64,000 bases of DNA from Stictocephala bisonia (taxonomy: Eukaryota > Arthropoda > Insecta > Hemiptera > Membracidae): contig JAQJVL010000153.1 in the NCBI GenBank assembly GCA_035578905.1, forward strand, positions 1,325,501 through 1,389,500, given 5' to 3'. The notes below the pieces were generated by a model. It was not told where the DNA came from, did not search any database, and saw only the letters and a list, made by a program, of their open reading frames with translations. The position numbers and the translations under genes were made by a program. Position 1 is the stretch's first letter; every line of letters starts with the position of its first letter. Positions 23,290 to 33,806 of the stretch are shown here, piece after piece.

Positions 23290-23737
23290 CTGAAAAGAAA
23301 ATAAGCGATTATATTACTAAAAATGTTATTCTTAAATTTGAACAAGTGCTAAAATGTATTTTAATTACTGAGCAATTAAAATTAATACATATTCAAAAAG
23401 ATCTGTAGTAAATGAAGCATAATAGGGTTTATTCTCCAAGTATAAACCTAGTCAAAATAAACTGACCAACAGTGAGTTTAAGCCTTTTTTAAGAAACACA
23501 CTAGAGTTTTAACATATTCTGTAAGTAACCAAGTGATAATTTTTATTAATTTTCCTCTAGAAAGTGGCCTTATGTAATAGCTATATGATAATGATACTTG
23601 GAACAAATTAATCATTTCAACATTTGTTTTTACTTTTATTAGGAACAAACTAAGAATCTCTCGTTTATGAAGCAGGAATTAATTTAACTTGAAATTATAA
23701 ATTACTTACCGACCATTGGATGGATTTTCTTCAATGC

Positions 23738-24025
23738 GTTAACTGTTAATTTTTTATTTATTCATAAAACGGCAATCGTTAAGATATGGGCGAATATGGA
23801 TTTCGAATGAGTGTGATAGGTGTAGATGAGCAAATGTAGTCAATGTTACAAACTAAGGCTGACTATTCCTTAGAGTGTGTCATTGAGTAATAGCGAAATG
23901 ACAAATGAACAGCCATTAATTTTCAGCTGATTTCTTTCAAAATTTGTTATGACTCTGATTGGGATTGAACTGAGAAATTTAGCTTATGAAGCTATGATTT
24001 AACCAACTACGCTACCAACCAATTA
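23738..24025 (-). mobile_element. tRNA-derived SINE
   Basis: The minus strand begins with a tRNA-like head. An A box TAGCGTAGTTGG lies at 24014-24003 and a B box AGTTCAATCCC at 23971-23961, with tRNA-like spacing. A body of about 200 bp follows, and then a 3' end GATTGCCGTTTTATGAATAA with an AT-rich simple tail. The head is not a functional tRNA because acceptor and anticodon stems are poor. Transcription would use internal RNA polymerase III boxes. Confidence 0.75.
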
Positions 24026-24409
24026 TTTAGTCTTCAACTTGACTGGTAAAATAATATAAAGAGTAGGAAAGGAGCGATTCCCACAGCCAGTTCTCTTGCA
24101 TTTTGCCAAAAGAATGGGAATTGGAATCAATGACGTATTAGAGTTCTTTGATTTGGATTTCAAGAAAATGTAATTTCAATAATTATAACTAATGAATTTC
24201 TGAAAATACAGTAGAACAATATAATTTAACAGATGGAATATACATAAATGAGAAAATGTCATATGATAAGTGGTAAATGACTATTAAGCTTATTGATGGT
24301 GGTTGTGGCATATCATGCAGAATTTTGACACATCAATTCATGTGTGGGCTATGAGCGTAGTTTACTAACCATATGTCTTAATATAACCTTTTTGAATTCA
24401 ATTATAATC

Positions 24410-25242
24410 ATAACCCTTAAAGCGCCATTTATAGAATGCTTATTTTCCATTGAACAATAATTTATTGTAAAAAAATTAAAATTATATTTTTTATTTGCTT
24501 ATTTTTTTTCTAGTCCTCTACAGGAAAATAAAAGGTATTATAACATTTTGAAACTTTTATTAGCTTACTTCACCTTTTTTCTGATATATGAATATGTAAA
24601 TAAGCAAACTTTTACATGAAAGTAAGTCTCAGGCATAGATCACTTATACAGTATGAATCAATACAAAATATTATTACTATTAATAAAATATATATAATTG
24701 AGTACATTTACTTATACATAAACTGATAAAGACAGGGCTTCACATAACATATATAATAAAAAATAAGTAAATACATATAGCACTTGAATATGATGTATTT
24801 ATTACCTTGCTCAAAATCGTCAAAATCAGAATCGAACGGATTATTCATATTGACACTTAAAACTAATAAATTACTAACATATATTAAACTAAAGTAATGA
24901 TAAAACAACTAAATACACAGTTTCATAGAGGTTAGGCGGCGGACAATAACAACCGCTCGGCTCGACAGTAGCTGTGCGTATATGCACTTGTGGTGTTGGG
25001 CGGCGCAGCAGAAATGTACACTGCCAGACAAAAACCAGTCTTGTAGTGATTGACAGGCCAACAAAAGGTCACGAGTTGCACAATGTGTCTCTCATGAGTC
25101 ACCGCCCATAACCCAAACGCACTACCGCATTAAATTAGAAACATTACTACGAAAATATTATTTTTGTAATTATTATGCGTTTATGCGCTTACATAATTTA
25201 GAGCAAAGTCAATATATGTACTTACGGCGTGATAAGGGTTAA
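24410..25242 (-). mobile_element. piggyBac-like element, family C, copy 2
   Basis: The left end is ATAACCCTTAAAGCGCCATT (first base of TTAA changed); the right end, inverted, is TTAACCCTTATCACGCCGTA. 833 bp. It retains what copy 1 has lost: a start context and the first transposase residues on the minus strand, MNNPFDSDFDDFEQ (24852-24811), followed by a splice donor-like GTAATA. The D-S-D-F-D-D-F-E acidic start is typical of piggyBac transposases. The catalytic domain is missing. Confidence 0.78.
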
Positions 25243-26044
25243 AAGTTGATTCTTCAATATGATTTTCAAATTGGTGTTAGCAACAGAAATTAATCTACAG
25301 CCTTTTTTATAATGTTGTACGTAGTTAACCATAATGCTAAATAAATAAATTCTTATCTTACAAACAACCTCCTCTTTATTTCTTTACATGTGCAATAAAA
25401 CAGGAACCTAATTATTATTCTGATTTAGTGATGAGTTATAAAAATAATGGAGTATTATAAACATACATTTTTATCAGACAGAAGCTAATTTTATAAGTGG
25501 AAGAATGACACTTATTCTAGGCAGTGGGATATGATTTCATATTAATTCTGATTAAAGACAATTGTTTTAACAATAACAATGCCACCAGACATTACAAAAT
25601 ACATTTAAAATTAAATTTTTGTACACGTTTAATGTAAAATCAAAATTAACCATTAATTCAAAAGTAAAAGAAGCAGAAACTGGTATTAATTTTCTTATTT
25701 ATGCTGCAAAGGGTTATCATATTGTTGAAATATTAGGAATAAATGAAAATCATATAAACAATTTTAGAAATTAATAATCATTAATTTAAAATAGAATAAC
25801 ACAATCATGTTTGAATAGCACAAGTTTGCACGTTCCCTGTCCAGCAACCTCTCATGTATATTTATTTATCAATGATCAATAAACATAAAAAGTACCCTCA
25901 TGATAACAACCAATTTCTGAATGTTGCCTACAATTTTACAAGATAAGTGTACATATGACAAAATCTGTAGACATAACAAATCTATCTAAATAATTTTGAA
26001 GTGTTAAATTAAAAAAAAACGCATTTTATATAGGAAAAACAAAC
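25243..26044. other. Intron, no recognised feature
   Basis: AT-rich sequence between element C2 and the SANT exon at 26045. Confidence 0.4.
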
Positions 26045-26181
26045 CTGTTTTTGCATTGCCTAGGAGAGCGATACAAGCGAGAAACCATGTTGACCATGTC
26101 AGCCACCATGTCCCAGTTGGGTGTGTGTCCAGGACAAATCACCACCAGATTCAGAGTCAACTCCTGCACTGTCTGTACAGC
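26045..26181 (-). CDS. dom: EP400/Domino-like gene, SANT domain core
   Basis: The 137-nt exon lies between GTTTGACAG and AACAG|GTTTGT. It reads AVQTVQELTLNLVVICPGHT, then PNWDMVADMVNMVSRLYRSP, then RQCKNR with the last codon split. This is the middle of the SANT/Myb-like fold: N-W-D-M-V-A-D-M-V-N is the second helix and S-R-x-Y-R-S-P-R-Q-C-K-N-R the recognition-type helix, matching the EP400/Domino pattern closely. It enters in phase 0 and leaves in phase 2, compatible with both neighbours. A pogo-like MITE begins about 110 bp upstream of it in gene orientation. Confidence 0.93.
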
Positions 26182-26291
26182 CTGTCAAACATTTAACATA
26201 GAATATCATCTTATTTTCTCATTGGGAATTTCCAGAGTCAGAACACGTTATGTATGCTTTCAACTATTGTCAATATATAGATATCTAAATA

Positions 26292-27099
26292 CAGTGAAAA
26301 CCCGATTGTCCGTCACCCTATTTTCCACCAGGTTCTGTTATCCGTCAGTGTCTGGGTTCGTCACGCCACGATATGACAGTTGCCGTATGACTTATCCGTC
26401 TAGAAGACGACAAATTCGCCCTCCAGCCGTCTAGCCCTCATAAGCCTAGTTCCAACGGCCTGTCATCTGTAAGGCCTCGTCTGCTGTCTACCTAACCTGT
26501 CTAGATAACAGGTTGTTGGAACAGCTCGCCGTGTACGCCTGACGTATGGACAGGCCGTCCGTTTTTAATACCTACCTAATCAAAAACAGATCCCATACAA
26601 CACGGGGAAAGAGGCGGCACTACAAAGGCCTGTGGTTGGAGATGAAGTTTTAAGCCGTGACGCCTACACAGTCATATCTGATGATACACAGGCGACACGC
26701 TATCCATGTACCGACATCGGGCCGCCTGATGTCTGCAAAAACACTAGCCGTGGGAACTGGGTTTTAATATATTATACTGTACTGCAGTTTATTTTTGTGC
26801 TCATTACATAATGTACAAGCTTATGTTTTACATTACAACTAGGCCTACTGTAATAAAAGTGTAATTGTGACCTGCAGTGCTGTATATACATTCTGTAACA
26901 TGTCTTTTTTCTAACCTTTTCATTCTCATTTCGTTAATAAATATGCATGCACTATACAGCATTAAAATTTAAAGTGCATAAGCACTAAATAAGTTTCCAG
27001 CGATATAAGTGTGTTTTGGTGAATTCTCTATAATCCGTCTATTCTCCAATCCGTCACAGCCGTGGTCCCGACCCCTGACGGAAAATAGGGTTTCTACTG
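26292..27099. mobile_element. pogo-like MITE with CAGTGAAAACCC ends
   Basis: The left end CAGTGAAAACCCGATTGTCC and inverted right end CAGTAGAAACCCTATTTTCC are each flanked by TA. Tandem-like 'gtccgtcaccctatttt' and 'ctgacggaaaatag' blocks face each other just inside the ends. A GC-rich core (about 26445-26765) has its own weak inverted ends (CCTAGTTCCAACGGC and CCAGTTCCCACGGC) and may be a nested insertion. No transposase seen. Confidence 0.7.
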
Positions 27100-27119
27100 T
27101 ACAACAAATATTATTACTA

Positions 27120-28081
27120 CAGTAAAACCTCGCTAACTCGACACACAATACCTCAACAGTCTAGGTAATTCGAAAGTCAATGGCTGACGGGTTGCAAGCC
27201 TAGCTGGTTTTAGATTATTTGTCAAATAAACTGAAGGAAAATTGCAGCAAATAACATATGCAATGAATGTTTTATTTCTTTGGTGACTCAATAACAAAGC
27301 AGCCAGGTGCTGAACTAAGAAAAACAATCTTCAATTGAACAATTCTTTCATCATATTTACTTGCACTGTAATTGTTTGATATTTTAATTTTTTTTACAGA
27401 TTCAAAAACTTTAATAAATAATAAATAAGTATATGATAAATAAATAAGTAATAAATATATGATGTAATTCAAGTCTATCATGATTTCATTTACTAAAACC
27501 CAATCAAAGACGTGGCTATCATGTTCCGTGCCCAGTGGACCGATAGCTGAACAACATGACGTTGACGTTGTGACACGTGTTGTTTACAGTAGCGTCACTC
27601 AGCCCTGGAGTCAAAGTTATCGCTGTTACAATGCACTCATTTGTTTTGAGGCGCTTATCTGTTTGTTTCCTTATCTTATCTTTGTTACTGTTTCCTGGTC
27701 ACTGTTGTCTCGACTATTTGATATTAGTTTGGGGAATTTAGTCCATGCGTTCAGTCTTATCGTTTTGTCATGTGCATGATTTTGAGTAAAATGAAGGATA
27801 AATTGGCATCGTCCGAATTAGATAGACTACTAATATGGTCAGTGTAATGTTTATGTAAAGTAAATAACAACGAAATGTATAAAATTTGCGAGTGCCCTAG
27901 GCCGGCAGGGCAGGTGTAACGCCGTGTTGCGAATTTAGTTCGTACAATTAGGCCCGGGCACGCATCACGCTACGCGATCAGCAATGGGTTAAATATTTCA
28001 ATTTTCTGGATAACTCAACAATCTCTAAATTTAACATCTTCTGGCTACATAAAGTGTCGACGAGTTAGTGAGGTTTTACTG
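27120..28081. mobile_element. pogo-like MITE with CAGTAAAACCTC ends
   Basis: The left end CAGTAAAACCTCGCTAACTC and inverted right end CAGTAAAACCTCACTAACTC are both flanked by TA; 962 bp. The terminal sequence differs from the neighbour 20 bp to the left, so this is a second family. The interior has no transposase that I can recognise. Confidence 0.75.
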
Positions 28082-28272
28082 TATTTTTATTGTATTGTGC
28101 CAATATATATACCTACTATTTATGATATAAATAACACTAACAAATAAAAAATAGAGTGAATATCTTCAACCAACACAAAAAGGCTAGTAAATGTAAATAA
28201 TTCTTGCAAGCCAATAATTTTTGAAATAACTTGTGTTATTAAATAAACTTTGACTACTTTAATTTTAACTAC

Positions 28273-28535
28273 CTGTAATATTGCCCAATCCTCATAAATT
28301 GTCCATTCAGGTACATGATCAGGCTCGGGCGTGGGCGGAACTGGCTTCAGACCACCAGCAAGGGGACTGGTAGGCACAGAGAGAACAGGACGGCTACCGC
28401 CTCGGAATTTGTGTAGTCGCAAATCATGCCGCATCTTTACCATCGCAGGTGATGGTCGGTCAAACAATGAGCGTGGAGCATGCATTAATGTCAATTCCTC
28501 ACGGTGTTGGTTTCGCACTTTAATTGGGTGTCGAC
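28273..28535 (-). CDS. dom: EP400/Domino-like gene, exon with start of SANT domain
   Basis: The acceptor is TTGTCATAG and the donor CAG|GTAGTT. The exon is 263 nt; with the G carried from the preceding exon it makes 88 codons. It reads GRHPIKVRNQHREELTLMHA, then the conserved SLFDRPSPAMVKMRHDLRLHK block, a Pro/Ser-rich linker, and EWTIYEDWAILQ, the first helix of the SANT/Myb-like domain. EP400 and Domino share the SLFDRP block and the E-W-x-x-x-E-D-W-A-(I/L)-L-Q start of this domain, which contributes to histone and acetyltransferase contacts in the Tip60 complex. An intact mariner sits in the intron just upstream. Confidence 0.93.
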
Positions 28536-28969
28536 CTATGACAATCACATTTACCCAGTTTTTTGAGGTGGTATACAGTAGTGTTATTGAAAAACTTATT
28601 TTTACAACTATGGCAAAAAATTTCTATTAAGATTCTTACTATAAGTAGATAAATTTCATAAATCAAGCAGCAGCTCTTTATTTTAATCAGTTGTGAAGGA
28701 ACAATTTAGTGGCTGATAAGAACACCAATTTAAAAATAGAACACATTTTAATAATATTCCAAAACACTAATTTTAAAAAGTGCTTTTGTGGTTAACCCTC
28801 GCCTATTAAATTTTTCATAGGTGCCAGGTGATTTTTTTATGCATTTTAGATATTTTTTATAATATTCATAAAAACTAGTAAAATTACATAAACCTACTTA
28901 CGTGTGTCTTGTATGTATAAATATGACTATAGGTATAAAATCTAACTAATCATAAACAATTGGTTTATT
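28536..28969. other. Intron, no recognised feature
   Basis: AT-rich. A lone TTAACCCTCGCC at 28795 resembles a piggyBac end but has no partner. Confidence 0.4.
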
Positions 28970-29260
28970 TTAATGGTAAGTATTCAGAGGAAGCTTTAAT
29001 GGAATGGGGTGATTCCACAGGATTATGTACTAGGCCCTCAACTCTTTTTAATATATATAAATGAGCTGCCCTTGGCTATAATTAAAAAACTATATTTTAC
29101 CCTCTTTAATGTCAGTCAAAGTGTTAATGATCTTGAATTGTGTACAAACGATACATTAAGAAATGCCTCAAATTAATTCTATTAAAATGGCTTCTCTCTA
29201 AATAAGGACAAACAAATCTTAAGACACATTTCTGGTTCATTTTAGATCACAGTTTTTTAG
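28970..29260 (+). mobile_element. LINE reverse transcriptase relic
   Basis: The plus strand decodes GVIPQDYVLGPQLFLIYINE followed by LPLAIIKK. This is the G-V-P-Q-G-S-V-L-G-P-x-L-F-L-I-Y-I-N-D-L-P block of jockey/CR1-type RTs, with a later stretch resembling the post-FADD region. Degenerate. Confidence 0.65.
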
Positions 29261-30352
29261 ATACATTCTTGGGTGTTAACAAATTTAATGCTACGTGGTG
29301 TAAAGTCAGTCACGCCAAGCGGCCGCTATTTTGTGTGGTTATTTTGTGCACAGTAATTAAAAATTATAATTCTTGCAAACAAATTATTTTTTTAATACAT
29401 TTTCTAACATTCCAAAAAATAATCCAAATGAAAAGCTGATACATATATATTTTATGTATATTGGAGCATTAAGCTTCTAAATGGTGTGGGAATTTTTGAA
29501 ATCCATTATTTGGCAGGACTAGGAATTTTTTTAAATTTTATTTTTCTCATAAAAATTTAAAATAACTACGTCTTTTTAATGGAAAAAATTAAAAACTTTG
29601 AAGAATGAAAGTAATCCAAAAGTCGCTGTATAATAATATAATAAATACTGGCTGTTTGGAACATAGAACAAAATTTGGTTGCTAAGCTTCTGAGAAACAA
29701 CCGGTAAAATCGACCGTTATTTACAATAATTTAAAAACAAAAAAGTGTTTATTTTAGCACCAGTAACTGCTAATTGCCAAAATTTCCATGATAACTTTTA
29801 TAAATTATTTTGTATACAAAATTATAAATAAAAAATGAAAAGAAAAATGTTTAAAATTATAACATTCATAATAAGTGTTGTGGGGGGTTAATCCCTCACC
29901 CCGTTTGATGAAAACTGATTTCAAGAGTTCATATTAGCAATGTGATTAAAAATGTGAAACTTCAACTTTATCAATTTTGATCAGTTATTTTTTTTAAATT
30001 TGGGGTCATAAGCTAAAAACCTCCAAATAAAGTTAAGTCAATTTTTAATTATTGATTGGAGTTATTCTTAATGTTTTTAAGAAAAATAAATAAACAACAT
30101 TTTGAAAAAATCCCAAGGCTCACCAAATTAACAGATTAAACAAATTCTTAAGACATTCAGACGCTTGAGAGCTAGTGTACATTTAAAAAAAAATCAGCAT
30201 TTCATTCAGATGATTTTGCATTTCATTCTGAAAATTATTGAAAACATTATTTTTAAAAACAAACATTTAAACTAACAAAATACTTTGTTGATTTACTCCA
30301 ATAATTTTTTGTAGTTTTTACACATCACAATAATTTCCCCCGAACATAAAAG
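29261..30352. other. Intron, no recognised feature
   Basis: AT-rich intron. No exon-like or repeat structure could be supported. Confidence 0.4.
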
Positions 30353-30354
30353 TA

Positions 30355-31698
30355 CGAGGGTCGTCTCAAAAGTAAGTTACACTATTTTTTTAAAGCCGTT
30401 CTGTTGGCGCCAGAAGTCTGGGAGTCGCGGAGTATTTGCGTCTGGGCGTAGTGGCAGCACTGTAAAATTCCTATGCGCGTGCGTCGATCGATCGGCCAGT
30501 CAGACTACAGGCAATATGGAGACATCACTTGTTCCTACCGCCGATTGTGAAATTCGCGCTATTATTCGTTTTTTAACAGCAAAAAATAAAACTGCTACTG
30601 AAATTCATCATGAGTTGTGTAGTGTTTATGGTGAAGGTGTGATGTCAAGGCCAATGGTATCTCGTTGCCGTCAATCATTCATTGAAGGACGGACAACACT
30701 GCATGATGAACAACGAAGCGGCCGCCCCTCCACTTCTCGCGCGGCAACTGTTGTTGAAGATGTCAGAAAGGTCATTGACACCGATCGGCACCTGACTCTT
30801 GACGAAATCCTTTGTCAACTGCCTTCTAATGTGGAAATAAGCCGTGCATCACTCCACAGGATTATTTCTGATGATCTTCATCTGTCAAAAGTGTGTGCAA
30901 GGTGGGTTCCACGCCTTCTCACAGAACAGCACAAAGAGCAGAGAGTTGATGCTGCTTTGCAATTTCAACAATTTTTCGATGATGAAGGAGACAATTTATT
31001 CGATCGAATAGTGACTGGGGATGAGACCTGGATCCATCATTGGACGCCTGAATCGAAAAGACAGAGTATGGTATGGAAAGGAAAGGACGAACCAACACCA
31101 AAAAAAGCGAAAGTTGTGGAATCCGCTGGAAAAATCATGGCGACGGTTTTTTGGGACAACAAAGGTGTGTTATTGATCGACTACCTTCCTCGTGGGACTA
31201 CAATAACAGCAGCACGGTATTGTGAACTTTTGGAACAACTGAGAAGAGCAATCCAGAACAAAAGAAGAGGAAAGTTGACGAAAAAAGTTTTTTTGTTCCA
31301 TGACAACGCTCGCCCACATGCTGCTCGTCAGACCCAAGACCTGCCCACAGATTTTCGATGGGATGTTTTTGGACATCCACCTTACTCCCCCGACCTTGTA
31401 CCAAGTGACTTTCATCTTTTCCCACACCTCAAACAACATCTTGGAGGTCGGCGCTTCGCAAATGACGATGATCTGAAAGAAGAGGTTGAGAGTTGGCTAA
31501 GCAATATGGCGGCAGAATGGTATGATGAGGGACTGAAAAAACTGTTACCACGTTACCAAAAATGTTTAGAAAATCATGGAAATTATGTAGAAAAATAAGG
31601 TTAACTTGTACTTTTCAAAATATATCATTTAAAATATTTTCTGATGTTTTTTTATACTTTTAATAAAATAGTGTAACTTACTTTTGAGACAACCCTCG
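30355..31698 (+). mobile_element. Complete mariner element
   Basis: The 30-bp terminal inverted repeats (30355-30384 and 31669-31698) begin CGAGGGTCGTCTCAAAAGTA and differ at one position. They are flanked by a TA duplication at 30353 and 31699. The 1344-bp length and single uninterrupted transposase frame are those of an autonomous mariner. It lies in the Domino-like intron between the exons at 28535 and 33428, in antisense orientation to that gene. Confidence 0.96.
30516..31598 (+). CDS. Mariner transposase, intact
   Basis: This 360-residue protein catalyses cut-and-paste transposition at TA sites in the nucleus. The N-terminal half (about 10-120) has the paired helix-turn-helix DNA-binding region, with VMSRPMVSRCRQSFIEGRTT and DEQRSGRPSTSRA. 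CARWVPRLLTEQHK near residue 128 is the linker that corresponds to the mariner WVPHEL-type motif. The DDE domain has D169 in IVTGDETWIHHW, D263 in FLFHDNARPHAA and D298 in YSPDLVPSDFHLF. The last two are separated by exactly 34 residues, the DD34D signature of mariner. The C-terminus is YQKCLENHGNYVEK. No stop or frameshift, and the length is near the usual 345-350. The start is the first in-frame ATG, about 160 bp inside the left repeat. Confidence 0.96.
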   Translation: METSLVPTADCEIRAIIRFLTAKNKTATEIHHELCSVYGEGVMSRPMVSRCRQSFIEGRTTLHDEQRSGRPSTSRAATVVEDVRKVIDTDRHLTLDEILCQLPSNVEISRASLHRIISDDLHLSKVCARWVPRLLTEQHKEQRVDAALQFQQFFDDEGDNLFDRIVTGDETWIHHWTPESKRQSMVWKGKDEPTPKKAKVVESAGKIMATVFWDNKGVLLIDYLPRGTTITAARYCELLEQLRRAIQNKRRGKLTKKVFLFHDNARPHAARQTQDLPTDFRWDVFGHPPYSPDLVPSDFHLFPHLKQHLGGRRFANDDDLKEEVESWLSNMAAEWYDEGLKKLLPRYQKCLENHGNYVEK

Positions 31699-31700
31699 TA

Positions 31701-32142
31701 GTACAGTAGGTATAAACAAAAGAGTAAAAAATAGAAAAAAACAGTTATTCCCCAAATTTGTTGCTATTAGTTAAAAAAACAACAATAGTAATTTTTAACT
31801 TTTCTAACTATCCTATCTTATATAAAATTTAGTTACAACACTTTTTTATTCTAAGAGGTTTCCTTCTACAATTTGAATTTATCATGTTATAGATGAGAAG
31901 AGTGCAAAAGATTAAGAAACTTTTACAGTTTGATTTTTCACACCTTTAAGTTACACGTTTCCTTCAGGTGGGAATCAATATTATTTATTGTTCCTTGAGT
32001 CATCTTGGACACGTTTCCGCAAAAATCTATCTGTACTCCAAAATGTCCAAAGCTCATATTATATATCCTGCGTGGACTATTATTTTTATTCATAGTATGA
32101 TAAAAATACCAACTATAAAAATAAAATTAAGTTATTACTATA
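31701..32142. other. Intron, no recognised feature
   Basis: AT-rich spacer between the mariner and the Tigger-like element. Confidence 0.4.
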
Positions 32143-33304
32143 CAGTAATCCCTCATTAATCTGACACAATTCAGACCAGGTATGTGTTGGATTAGTGAAA
32201 AAGGCAGATTACTGGAGTTCAATTGCAAAACATGCTTAAATTACATAATAGATTGTATATTATAACTGAAAAAGTCAATGTTTACAATAAAGATGTACAA
32301 TAGTTTTAAAGTAAGAAAAGTATGGTACACCAGTTGAAATGGTGTTATATAACACTGTTGCATATGCATCAAAAACAAGTTAAAATACAACAATTGAAAA
32401 CATTAATCCTTTAAACTTTGCAAAAAAGAAAAAATAGTTAAAATAAAATGTAACTATTGATAAAAAAATTGTAAAAATGATTAAAAGTTGTCTTGTGCTG
32501 ACAGAATATTATCTTATAAAAATGTATTTTTTAGTAATATTTCCTATCTTTTTTTTAATGTAACATTTTGCATTATTAATAACATGTTTAAACAAAGAAA
32601 CTCTAATGTATTTAACTCACTATAAAAACCTTTTAATTATTATACACTATAAAACTAGAAGCATAATCATATTCATAGTTTATTCATGATTAGCCTTCTG
32701 GAATTGGCACTTGAAATAATAGGTTACGTACCTTATCGTCCTAAATTCCTGTATAGTAATAAAATTTACTATAGTTGCAACTATCAAGTAGTCATTTTCA
32801 TTTAAATGTTGCTAAATGTGTTTTATGTTAATAATTCTTCTTTGAAGAAATCACTTTAGATGAAGATTTAATGTTCTTGATGTTTTGAAAATGACTAATT
32901 GATAGTTGAAACTATAGTAAACTTTATTACTATACAGGAATTGAGGACGATAAGGTAAGTAACCTATAATATTCATAGTGTAATATGAATTGTAAACAGA
33001 GTGGAATGTTGCCATCAAGTGTTTTTATTGAGCAGGAAGAGATAAGAAAGGGTCAGAATAAACAAGGGTGGGGCTCAGGCTGCAAGGATGATCTTCCTTT
33101 TTACTGCCTTTGGAATTTTAATGTTATCTGTTCTTTCAAATGCTGATAGTAGTGATACAGAGATATTTTCTGAGAAGTTATTTTGTTGGTCTGAAAAAGT
33201 TATTTCATTTATCTTTTGGCCAGAAATTGTCGTTTCATTATTCTGTTTATCAGTATTTTTCACTCCTGAAACATTCCACAGGGCTGATTATAGAGGAACT
33301 ACTG
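32143..33304 (-). mobile_element. pogo/Tigger-like deletion derivative, copy 2
   Basis: This is the same family as 3448-4259 in the opposite orientation. The left end is CAGTAATCCCTCATTAATCT and the inverted right end CAGTAGTTCCTCTATAATCA, both next to TA. The minus strand near 33263-33075 ends with ERTDNIKIPKAVKRKIILAA and a stop, matching the relic in copy 1. It is longer than copy 1 because of a 300-bp insertion at 32679-32978. Confidence 0.75.
32679..32978. mobile_element. Foldback insertion inside the Tigger-like element
   Basis: The 300 bp are absent from copy 1 of the host element. The sequence ATATTCATAG occurs at both edges (32669-32678 and 32969-32978), consistent with a target duplication. 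Arms of about 80 bp (32721-32800 and 32886-32965) are inverted, starting AGGTTACGTACCTTATCGTC. Confidence 0.7.
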
Positions 33305-33427
33305 TAGTATGATTTTCGTTAAAATAGTATATTTATTTTAATATATATTCATACACAGATTAAATATTCATTTACTCTGCATTATGTATGTTAAGTTTGA
33401 ATCATGTTATTAGTGTGTACATTTTAC

Positions 33428-33587
33428 CTTCACTTGAAGATTCAACTCTCGCTCGTTTCCTCTCTTTTTTGACATAAACAGGAGGCAGCTGAGCCTCAGA
33501 CATGGTGGTTGGCTCATACAGGAAGCACATTGTGTGGTCGATGTATACGTCACTGTCATCCACTGGGGGGGTGGGTGGACACCACAT
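33428..33587 (-). CDS. dom: EP400/Domino-like gene, WCPPTPP exon
   Basis: This 160-nt exon starts after TTTACTTTCAG with ATGTGG and ends AAG|GTAAAA in phase 1. It encodes MWCPPTPPVDDSDVYIDHTM, then a segment ending LPPVYVKKERKRARVE. The WCPPTPP-DDSD-IYID pattern followed by LPPVYVKKERKR is characteristic of the region between the Snf2 helicase and the SANT domain in EP400 and insect Domino, the ATPase scaffold of the NuA4/Tip60 and SWR1-type complexes that exchange H2A.Z in nuclear chromatin. The basic KKERKRAR run is a plausible nuclear localisation signal. The initial ATG is internal to the protein, not a start. Confidence 0.88.
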
Positions 33588-33665
33588 CTGAAAGTAAATA
33601 ATAGCTTGATGGTCTGGTTGTTTGATGGAGTTTTCATATAGTCCTAACTGCAACAAACTGCTATT

Positions 33666-33806
33666 TAACTAGAATCTATATTTTCCGGTGACAACCACGT
33701 CAAGGTGCTATGTACATTACTTACAAAGTAACCAGTCCAGTTACTTTGTAAATAATGTATGTAGCACCTCGACGCTGTTGTCACCGAAAAATATTGATTC
33801 TAGTTA
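33666..33806. repeat. Palindromic hairpin repeat
   Basis: Arms of about 65 bp start TAACTAGAATCTATATTTTC and are inverted around a 7-nt centre near 33732. The whole 141 bp is a near-perfect hairpin lying 80 bp upstream of the exon at 33587 in gene orientation. It could be a small foldback MITE or a microRNA-precursor-like structure. Confidence 0.75.

Noticed and set aside
23955..24020. tRNA-like sequence with A and B boxes
   Set aside because: The cloverleaf does not close well and a SINE body and tail follow, so it is a SINE head rather than a tRNA gene.
28795..28810. TTAACCCTCGCC, resembling a piggyBac end
   Set aside because: No inverted partner within several kb and no coding remnant. 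The same applies to 44256-44282 and 59976.
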